Origin: JBPYCR01 sp051846915
GTDB lineage: Bacteria; Bacillota; Bacilli; Bacillales; Amphibacillaceae
NCBI RefSeq assembly: GCF_051846915.1
Contig: NZ_JBPYCR010000020.1
Coordinates: 1-50,848, forward strand
Direction: 5' to 3'
DNA length: 50,848 bases
In this document: positions 42,125 to 48,286 of the stretch, in pieces
Layout: every line of letters starts with the position of its first letter
Numbering within the stretch: the first letter of the stretch is position 1
Program-made: the position numbers and the translations under genes
The notes under the pieces: generated by a model
The model's input: the letters and a program-made list of their open reading frames with translations, nothing else
Databases searched by the model: none
Told to the model about the DNA's origin: nothing

Positions 42125-43767
42125 TGTTACAACGTGTTCGCAGTCTCCAATGGCTTGATTTTTTAAAACCGGTATTTAAAGCCTTTCGCATTGATTATGC
42201 GATGATGAAAAAGATTGTGCTTATGAAGCTGACGATGGATCAAAGACGTGTACCGACCATCTTCGCCAATCAAACGAAGAAACGTAAAGGCAATCAGTTT
42301 ATCAAGTCGCTCGGAATTTACGTCCTATATAGCTTGATTCTTATCCCTCTATTATTTCTCGATCATTACATGCTTCAAATGAGCTTGATTTTTGGCATAG
42401 CGATGTTTATTTTAATGACTTCAATGATTTCCGACTTTTCCACTGTGCTGCTTGATGTAAGAGACCAGACATTTTTGAACACAAAACCGGTTTCGACACG
42501 CACGGTAAATGCTGCTAAGCTTGTGCACGTCAGCATATATATGATTATGCTAACCGGAGCTTTTATCGCACTTCCAGCTATTGTAGCACTTGTTAAACAC
42601 GGCGTCGGGTTTTTTCTGTTGTTTTGTTTCATGATCGTATTTCTCGTTATGTTTATTATTACGTTAACAGCATTGTCCTATATAACCATTTTACGCTTTT
42701 TTAGCGGAGAGCATTTAAAGGATTTCATAAATTATGTGCAAATTATTTTATCGGTCAGTATTATCATTGGTTACCAAATTGTTATTCGGTCATTCAATTT
42801 GGTCGACTTCACCATTTCCTATGTATTTCAATGGTGGCATCTGCTTATACCGCCGATCTGGTTTGCTGCCCCATTCGAATTATTATTGACGACCAATCAT
42901 GCTAATTCGATTATTTGGTTGACTGTGCTCGCATTGATTGTACCCGTTTTGGCTTTCGGCATCTATTTTCGATCAATGCCGGCTTTTGAGCGGAATTTAC
43001 AAAAGTTAATGGAAGAAACAAAAAAGACAGGCCAGAAAAAGCGCGTATGGATGGCAATATGGGCAAAATTACTTTGCCGCAAAAAAGAAGAAAGACAATT
43101 TTTCGGTTTTGCAAACGTGATGATGAGCGAGGAACGGGAATTTAAGTTAAAAGTGTATCCATCACTCGGGATGGCGCTCGTATTTCCGTTTATTTTCATA
43201 TTTAGTGAATTAAATATGCGTTCACTTGAAGACATTGCATCAGGAAACATGTTTCTCAATATTTACTTTTCTAATATTATTATCGGGACAGTCGTTTACA
43301 TGCTGCAATTTTCCGGAAAGTACAAAGGCGCCTGGATTTTTAAGGTAACACCGATTAAAAACCATTTGCTTGCGTACAGTGCGACATTAAAGGCGTTTAT
43401 TATCCGACTGTATTTACCTGTTTTCATTTTAATCGGCGCTGTGTTTGTATTCATTTTCTCGTTGCGCATTTTGCCCGATTTATTTGTTGTATTGCTGACG
43501 GCTATTTTACATACCTTAATATCCTACAAGCTCGTTGGCAACAAGGGTTATCCTTTTACGAAACCGTTTGAAACTGCCCAACAAGGCGGCAATACGATAA
43601 GTATTTTTCTGCTGATGTTTATTGCCGGATTCTTTGCCGGAGCCCATTATTTATTTACACTTCTTCCTTTTGGCATTTACATTTATATGGGTATATTGAT
43701 GATTATCCTGATCGTAAGCTGGAAATTAAGTTTCTCTGAGAAAAAATTACACAGAAATAAAAGGTGA
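42124..43767 (+). CDS. ABC transporter permease (ABC-2 type)
   Basis: A 547-residue membrane protein with about twelve hydrophobic helices and large cytosolic N-terminal and central loops (residues 20-60 and about 290-340, KKTGQKKRVWMAIWAKLLCR). It fits the two-component exporter with the ATPase in front. The substrate is unknown. Its end overlaps the front of the acetyltransferase frame, so the three genes are probably cotranscribed. Confidence 0.88.
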   Translation: MLQRVRSLQWLDFLKPVFKAFRIDYAMMKKIVLMKLTMDQRRVPTIFANQTKKRKGNQFIKSLGIYVLYSLILIPLLFLDHYMLQMSLIFGIAMFILMTSMISDFSTVLLDVRDQTFLNTKPVSTRTVNAAKLVHVSIYMIMLTGAFIALPAIVALVKHGVGFFLLFCFMIVFLVMFIITLTALSYITILRFFSGEHLKDFINYVQIILSVSIIIGYQIVIRSFNLVDFTISYVFQWWHLLIPPIWFAAPFELLLTTNHANSIIWLTVLALIVPVLAFGIYFRSMPAFERNLQKLMEETKKTGQKKRVWMAIWAKLLCRKKEERQFFGFANVMMSEEREFKLKVYPSLGMALVFPFIFIFSELNMRSLEDIASGNMFLNIYFSNIIIGTVVYMLQFSGKYKGAWIFKVTPIKNHLLAYSATLKAFIIRLYLPVFILIGAVFVFIFSLRILPDLFVVLLTAILHTLISYKLVGNKGYPFTKPFETAQQGGNTISIFLLMFIAGFFAGAHYLFTLLPFGIYIYMGILMIILIVSWKLSFSEKKLHRNKR

Positions 43768-43772
43768 TGACG

Positions 43773-44318
43773 TTGTTTATTGTTGATATTGATGAGGAAA
43801 TATCGATGCGTATGCTGTCAGTGAGAGATGCAAAACCGTTGTATGAAATGACCGAGCGATCCCGCGAGCATTTGCAAAACTGGATTCCATGGGTCGATGA
43901 AATAAGAACAGTCAATGATGCACTTGAGTTTATTAAGCAATCATTCCATAGCTATGCTGAGCGGAGCGGTTTATCTGCTGGTGTTTTTTATCAACAAAAG
44001 CTTTCCGGTGTCATTGGTTTTAATCAATTTGATTGGAAAAATAAAATCGGGTATATCGGGTACTGGCTTGCAGTCGATTATGAAGGGCTAGGAATTATGA
44101 CGCGAGCCGTTCGTGCATTAACCGATTATGCATTTGATGAATTGGAATTAAATCGCGTGGATATCCGTGCGGCCTATGCAAATAAACGAAGCCGTGCAAT
44201 TCCGGAACGTCTCGGGTATACGAAAGAAGGCCATTTGCGTCAAGCAGAATGGCTTTATGATCACTATGTAGATCATGTCATCTATGGCATGATTCAGGCT
44301 GACTGGAAAAATCGTTAA
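43773..44318 (+). CDS. GNAT acetyltransferase, YdaF/RimL-like
   Basis: A 181-residue GNAT protein from TTG at 43773 (AAAGGTGA upstream; the GTG at 43764 would include that site). Motifs are ISMRMLSVRDAKPLYEM, WIPWVDEI, GVIGFNQFDWKNK, IGYWLAVDYEGLGIMTRAVR (acetyl-CoA loop) and NRVDIRAAYANKRSRAIPER. This is the pattern of B. subtilis YdaF and RimL/RimJ-type enzymes that acetylate ribosomal protein N termini or small amines. It lies directly after the ABC permease gene. Confidence 0.9.
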   Translation: MFIVDIDEEISMRMLSVRDAKPLYEMTERSREHLQNWIPWVDEIRTVNDALEFIKQSFHSYAERSGLSAGVFYQQKLSGVIGFNQFDWKNKIGYIGYWLAVDYEGLGIMTRAVRALTDYAFDELELNRVDIRAAYANKRSRAIPERLGYTKEGHLRQAEWLYDHYVDHVIYGMIQADWKNR

Positions 44319-44364
44319 TCAACACTTACTAATGGAATTTATATTCATATTTTATATGCTAAAA

Positions 44365-44390
44365 ACAGAGGGAAACTTTCTTCCCTCTGT
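44365..44390 (-). terminator. Terminator downstream of the YjcZ-type pair
   Basis: ACAGAGGGA and TCCCTCTGT form the stem; on the minus strand it is followed by TTTTTAGC, which fits the two tiny genes. The plus side lacks T residues. Confidence 0.65.
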
Positions 44391-44547
44391 AAAACTGTTC
44401 ATTTAGTATATCGAAACTTACTGTTTGGTAGCTAACCGACTCCTTTCATCTGTTCTTTGACAAACATTATCGAAAGGCGAATAGTGGACGGTATAGTCAA
44501 TAAAACCGCCCAGCAGAGATTTTATAAAACAGGTTCCTCCCTGTCTG

Positions 44548-44688
44548 TTAGCAATACCAAGCAGCTCCTACAATAATTAGCAAAATAAACAACACAACAA
44601 TCAAGGCGAATCCTCGACCGGCGCCATGACCGCCGCCACAGCCTCCGTATCCACCGGAGCCATAACCACCATAGCATCCATATGACAT
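44548..44688 (-). CDS. YjcZ-type sporulation protein (46 residues)
   Basis: A Gly- and Tyr-rich N-terminal half (MSYGCYGGYGSGGYGGCGGG) is followed by a single hydrophobic helix ALIVVLFILLIIVGAAWYC. Its size and design match YjcZ family proteins, small membrane-attached proteins made during sporulation. GGAGGTTATATT precedes the ATG. Next to it is a second gene of the same design, 29 bases upstream. Confidence 0.88.
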   Translation of the reverse strand: MSYGCYGGYGSGGYGGCGGGHGAGRGFALIVVLFILLIIVGAAWYC

Positions 44689-44717
44689 AATATAACCTCC
44701 CTTTCATAACTTTTGCT

Positions 44718-44822
44718 TTAGTAACCTGTACCTACATATGCTGCACCCACAATAATGAGTAAGATAAACAATACTACAATTAACGCAAACCCACTGCCGT
44801 GGCCGTATCCTGCTTCACTCAT
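44718..44822 (-). CDS. YjcZ-type sporulation protein (34 residues)
   Basis: It reads MSEAGYGHGSGFALIVVLFI through LLIIVGAAYVGTGY. The hydrophobic helix is nearly identical to that of the following 46-residue protein. GGAGGTGTTAATAG precedes the ATG. The two genes probably arose by duplication and form a small operon. Confidence 0.88.
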   Translation of the reverse strand: MSEAGYGHGSGFALIVVLFILLIIVGAAYVGTGY

Positions 44823-45000
44823 CTATTAACACCTCCTCTTTATCTTTATTAACTAATATATGTTACTTAGTGAAAATGGATATGGTTTTAGCGGAATTTG
44901 GGCACCGATACCACTTACAAATTATTACCTAAAAGCCTTTCCAATGTGCATCAAGCGCACATAAGATGTCCTATATGATAGAAATTTTGGAGGTGATACA

Positions 45001-45303
45001 TTGTCAACCGGACATTATTTTCATTTATGTAATCGATATAAAGGAAGAGCAGTAGAAATAAGAACACGCAATGGAGTTGTGCATAGAGGAGTTATTAGAC
45101 ACGTTAACCGTAATCAAGTGTTCTTGGATCCAATAGGCAACCGACAAAATTTTGGCGGTTTTGGTTATGGCTTTTTCGGCCCTTCCTATAGACCATACGG
45201 GGCTTACGGTCCCAATAGGTATCGTCGATATCGGCTAGGCTTTGGGGCCGGCATTGCACTCGGAGCAATCGGCACGTTGATCCTGTTGCCATTCTTCTTT
45301 TAA
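45001..45303 (+). CDS. Small protein with Sm-like-looking N terminus and hydrophobic tail
   Basis: It has 100 residues from TTG after TTTTGGAGGTGATACA. The N-terminal 45 residues (YKGRAVEIRTRNGVVHRGVI, RHVNRNQVFLDPIG) look like an Sm-fold or SH3-like barrel. They lead into a Gly/Tyr/Arg-rich stretch (NFGGFGYGFFGPSYRPYGAY) and a C-terminal membrane helix (GFGAGIALGAIGTLILLPFFF-like). It is likely a spore- or envelope-associated protein like its YjcZ-type neighbours, but I do not recognise a named family. Confidence 0.8.
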   Translation: MSTGHYFHLCNRYKGRAVEIRTRNGVVHRGVIRHVNRNQVFLDPIGNRQNFGGFGYGFFGPSYRPYGAYGPNRYRRYRLGFGAGIALGAIGTLILLPFFF

Positions 45304-45361
45304 GCAAGTAAAGGTCATTTTAAAGTAGGAAATACATTGTACTTTGGTACAAATGTATACA

Positions 45362-45404
45362 AGCGCCCGGATTGGAGAATGGCATCCACCTCCAGCCGGG
45401 CGCT
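45362..45404. terminator. GC-rich hairpin between convergent genes
   Basis: AGCGCCCGG pairs with CCGGGCGCT around a 25-base loop. No T run follows on either strand; it may be a bidirectional stop for the 45001 gene and the convergent metalloprotease. Confidence 0.55.
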
Positions 45405-45432
45405 GCTATCTTGAGGTAGTGAAAGTTTTAAT

Positions 45433-46236
45433 CTAATCAGCAGGTTTTCCTTCATTGCTTTTCAGTTGTGCAAGCGTTTCTGTAGGCACGTGCAGCAGTT
45501 GGTCAACATTTCTATTTGTCTTTTTCATATATTTTTTGACGATATAATAACCGACACAATACCCGGCCATTTTCGGATACCGCCCAAATCCATACAATAT
45601 TTCTTCATAGCGGTAAGCCTCTTTTTTGACATGTTTATTGGGAACAATAAGTTCTTTCCACATGTTTTCGAGTTGGTTATTCGTGTAGTATGTTGTCCAT
45701 GCAGCTGTTTCCTTTTCTCCGAAAAGTACGCGAACTGCATTTTCAGCTAACCCTTCTAAAATTACTGTATCTAGCAATGTATATTTCTTCTCGTCTTTGT
45801 TATTATGGGCGAGTCGGCATACATGGTTGTATTCATGGGTGAAAAGCGTGCGAATTTCCGTACGAGTATTTGTTTCCGAAATAAACAAAAACAATTTATC
45901 AGAGAATGCTAAACCTGACTTCCCTTTATGATCCCGCCGCAAGTGGTAATTATCATGATCGGAGGGCAAAATAAAAATTGGTATATTCGGGCCATTCCAT
46001 TTTAATTGCAAGTGTTGGTTTTCCTTTTGAACAACCCTCCAAACATCTGTTGTACGCATTGCTTCAATTAAGCGCGCTCCATCACTGATAGGCTGTTGGT
46101 ACATTCCGTGCAAACCGAGATACTCATGCAGCTCGGCAGCGGATGCTTCCGGGAAATACTTTAGTAGTTTTTTACATATGCGGGTTGGTTCTTTATAATA
46201 GCCGGCTAACCATTGATCTGTTCGGACGACTCCCAT
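45433..46236 (-). CDS. DUF2268-type putative zinc metalloprotease
   Basis: It has 267 residues from the ATG at 46236 (GGAGGTGTGAGA upstream; the frame opens at 46254). The zinc motif HEYNH (residues 134-138, LFTHEYNHVCRLAH) is followed by LEGLAENAV, the likely glutamate ligand stretch, as in DUF2268 proteases. No signal peptide. In other bacilli such proteins are cytosolic or spore-related; the target is unknown. It converges with the small Sm-like-looking gene. Confidence 0.9.
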   Translation of the reverse strand: MGVVRTDQWLAGYYKEPTRICKKLLKYFPEASAAELHEYLGLHGMYQQPISDGARLIEAMRTTDVWRVVQKENQHLQLKWNGPNIPIFILPSDHDNYHLRRDHKGKSGLAFSDKLFLFISETNTRTEIRTLFTHEYNHVCRLAHNNKDEKKYTLLDTVILEGLAENAVRVLFGEKETAAWTTYYTNNQLENMWKELIVPNKHVKKEAYRYEEILYGFGRYPKMAGYCVGYYIVKKYMKKTNRNVDQLLHVPTETLAQLKSNEGKPAD

Positions 46237-46467
46237 TCTCACACCTCCTGCCAACCCATTGATTTATTAGACTATGTCGCATCCATGCAAACATTGCTTG
46301 GCACAGGAAGTTTATTTACAAGTAGGGTACAAACACCTTACCGCTTCTGAAATCAACGAATAGACTATTAAGAAGAAGGTAATGGAAAAATTCGTAAACC
46401 ACTACTCACTGGGGCTATGTGTATTTCATTTAAGTAATCGGTTTTCACTTAATCGAAATAAGCCATT
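46237..46467. other. Short intergenic stretch
   Basis: It has the promoter area of the metalloprotease gene. A 66-codon plus-strand frame (46382-46582) runs into the repeat and is not a gene. Confidence 0.4.
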
Positions 46468-46614
46468 GCTTAAGAAAAGCTCAAGCGCCCTGGAAAGCCC
46501 TGACAAGCTTAAGCAAGAAATCGTGGTGGCGGACTTTGCCACGTATTGCTTAAGACCTCGAGGGGCTGGGAGATTAAGCTAGACAGCTATGCACAAAACT
46601 TTATACTTTCTAAC
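46468..46614 (+). repeat. Dispersed repeat, same subtype as copy A
   Basis: Left end GCTTAAGAAAAGCTCAAGCG, interior GACAAGCTTAAGCAAGAAATC ... CTTAAGACCTCGAGGGGCTG-like arms, right end TTAAGCTAGACAGCTATGCAC. Its GCGC core is mutated (GCTC). Confidence 0.8.
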
Positions 46615-46652
46615 CTTATTTAAAAAATATTTGTCGCGAAAGGAGTATTCGT

Positions 46653-46895
46653 ATGTTTCCAGAAAGACCAAGAAGGCCAGGTCCACCACCACCGCATATG
46701 ATTTTCACAAGACCCATGAGGGAGCAACCGCCTAAGAAAAAAAGTGCGGCAATGCCGAACCTCATCGCTCGTTTCCGTAATCCGGAAGGTCAATTTGACA
46801 TGGATAAAATTACTGAAACAGCCTTCCAAATAAATAAACTGTATAGTGAAGTAAGTCCAATGATCTCCAAATTGAAAAACAGCGTGAAAAAATAA
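46653..46895 (+). CDS. YppG-like protein
   Basis: It has 80 residues: Pro/Arg-rich start (MFPERPRRPGPPPPH), basic middle, and C-terminal helix FRNPEGQFDMDKITETAFQI, NKLYSEVSPMISKLKNSV, which fits the YppG family (F-D-x-DK and a conserved helix). YppG proteins are found in spore formers and are thought to be spore-coat related. AAAGGAG lies before the ATG. Terminator follows. Confidence 0.8.
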   Translation: MFPERPRRPGPPPPHMIFTRPMREQPPKKKSAAMPNLIARFRNPEGQFDMDKITETAFQINKLYSEVSPMISKLKNSVKK

Positions 46896-46920
46896 CATTG
46901 GATTTTAGTATTCATTATTT

Positions 46921-46958
46921 AAAGCGGGCAGCTTAAGGCAAGCTACCCGCTTTCTTTC
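46921..46958. terminator. Terminator between yppG-like and hsp20-like genes
   Basis: AAAGCGGGCAGCTT pairs with AAGCTACCCGCTTT (one mismatch), with CTTTCT after it on the plus strand; it serves the converging genes. Confidence 0.75.
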
Positions 46959-46962
46959 TCAT

Positions 46963-47418
46963 TTAATCATCCGTAGGTTCAATATCAACAAACGTTCTAC
47001 TTTCATTGTTTTTGGGAATCGTAATTTTCAATATTCCATTATGAAATGCTGCTTTCGTATCTTTTTTGGAAATTGGAAAAGGCAAAGACACGATGCGCTC
47101 TGCTTTTCGAAAAGACTGTTCTTGTTTATAGTAATGCTGCTCATTCACCACTTCCATTGAAGCATTATCTTCCACGGTTATCCGCAGTTGACTTCCGAGA
47201 ATTTCAATTTCAACTTGATCTCTTTTATAGCCCGGCAACACCGCTTCCACGATCATGTTATCTTTTGTTTCATGCATATTTACTTTGAAATTTTCAGGAT
47301 TCCAAAACGTGTTGAAGTTTCTAAATGATCCTTGAAAAAAAGAATCCATCCGCGACATCAAGTCATGAAAAGGAAACTCTTCATTGCGTTTGGACGATTT
47401 CCCTTTGTTCGCTTCCAA
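46963..47418 (-). CDS. Hsp20/alpha-crystallin family small heat-shock protein
   Basis: It has 151 residues from TTG at 47418, which follows AAGGAG by 8 bases; starting at 47448 would place this site in the gene. The alpha-crystallin domain runs from about residue 45 (VNMHETKDNMIVEAVLPGYK, VEIEILGSQLRITVE) to FHNGILKITIPK near 130 (A-x-x-x-NGxL motif). Some Bacillus homologues are spore-coat proteins (CotM, CotP), and the neighbourhood is sporulation-related, so the role could be coat assembly or general chaperone. Confidence 0.92.
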   Translation of the reverse strand: MEANKGKSSKRNEEFPFHDLMSRMDSFFQGSFRNFNTFWNPENFKVNMHETKDNMIVEAVLPGYKRDQVEIEILGSQLRITVEDNASMEVVNEQHYYKQEQSFRKAERIVSLPFPISKKDTKAAFHNGILKITIPKNNESRTFVDIEPTDD

Positions 47419-47568
47419 CTGGCCCACTCCTTCGTCACTTGAATTCATTAATTAATATATGCTCCATCTGAAAAAAATGGTGGGCACAAAGCGGGTAGAT
47501 GAATTTTTAAAAAATAGATACTTTACTTGAGCAGGTGATATTCCGTCGCTTTTACCGAACATATATAT

Positions 47569-47604
47569 AGCCATCGCAAAGCTATTAAAAGCTTTGCGAT
47601 GGCT
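47569..47604. terminator. Perfect 15-bp hairpin after the sortase gene
   Basis: AGCCATCGCAAAGCT, loop ATTAAA, AGCTTTGCGATGGCT. It is strong but lacks a T run; transcription would end by stem or on the short TTTTT-poor flank. Confidence 0.6.
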
Positions 47605-47618
47605 TAAAAAGTCAATTA

Positions 47619-48182
47619 TTATTTTCCTTTTACGACTACTCTTTTATCTCCGGATAATGTACATGTCAATAACGTTATTTCCGCTCCTTTATTCTCTAGT
47701 ATATCTGTTTCGTTTTCTTCTACGATTTTAATTTCCGTTACTTTATATTGATATCTTTCATTTTCTGTCGTTAAAATTATTTCATCACCTTTTTTGACAT
47801 CAGGCAGATTTCGGAAGTGCCGATCCCCCCGATACCCTCGATGACCGGCTATTGATATATTATCTGTTTCAGGATTTTGATTTTCAATAATTTGTGTTAA
47901 GCTTATTGCCAAGTTTTTCTCCGTTGTCTTCGGTAATACATACTGCTTTAAATCAATAGATGGAATTTCTAATTCATAAACGTTCTGTAATTCCTCTTTT
48001 GTATAGTTTGTTTCAATATTCTTTTGTTGACTCCATGCATCAGCTTTTAATAGATTCATTGCATGCATGAGTTCTTCGCCTTGTTTTGATGTATACGATT
48101 CATAGATTAGTGGAACAGCAAGAAGTATGGCTCCCAAAACAATCAATGCTGTGCCCATCCATAACCTTCCTTTTTTCACCAT
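47619..48182 (-). CDS. Class D/E-type sortase
   Basis: A transpeptidase that joins LPXTG proteins to the wall. It has 187 residues from ATG at 48182 (GAGG six bases upstream): N-terminal membrane anchor (about 8-28), then the sortase fold with catalytic His114 (IAGHRGYRGDRHFRN), Cys174 (LLTCT) and Arg181 (SGDKRVVV). It lies downstream of the LPQTG surface protein and the two form an obvious substrate and enzyme pair. A strong terminator hairpin separates them. Confidence 0.92.
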   Translation of the reverse strand: MVKKGRLWMGTALIVLGAILLAVPLIYESYTSKQGEELMHAMNLLKADAWSQQKNIETNYTKEELQNVYELEIPSIDLKQYVLPKTTEKNLAISLTQIIENQNPETDNISIAGHRGYRGDRHFRNLPDVKKGDEIILTTENERYQYKVTEIKIVEENETDILENKGAEITLLTCTLSGDKRVVVKGK

Positions 48183-48229
48183 GGATCGCCTCAATTCACT
48201 TTTACCCTTCATTTACTTAAAAGAAGAAT

Positions 48230-48267
48230 AGTTATAAAAGAAATGTTTTCCCATTTCTTTTATAACT
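48230..48267 (-). terminator. Perfect 16-bp hairpin between surface protein and sortase
   Basis: AGTTATAAAAGAAATG, loop TTTTCC, CATTTCTTTTATAACT; on the minus strand TATTCTTCTTTT follows. It should reduce sortase expression relative to the surface protein. Confidence 0.75.
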
Positions 48268-48286
48268 ATTTTAATTAAAGTTGCTG

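Noticed and set aside
46382..46582. 66-codon plus-strand frame
   Set aside because: It is repeat sequence read through; no ribosome site.
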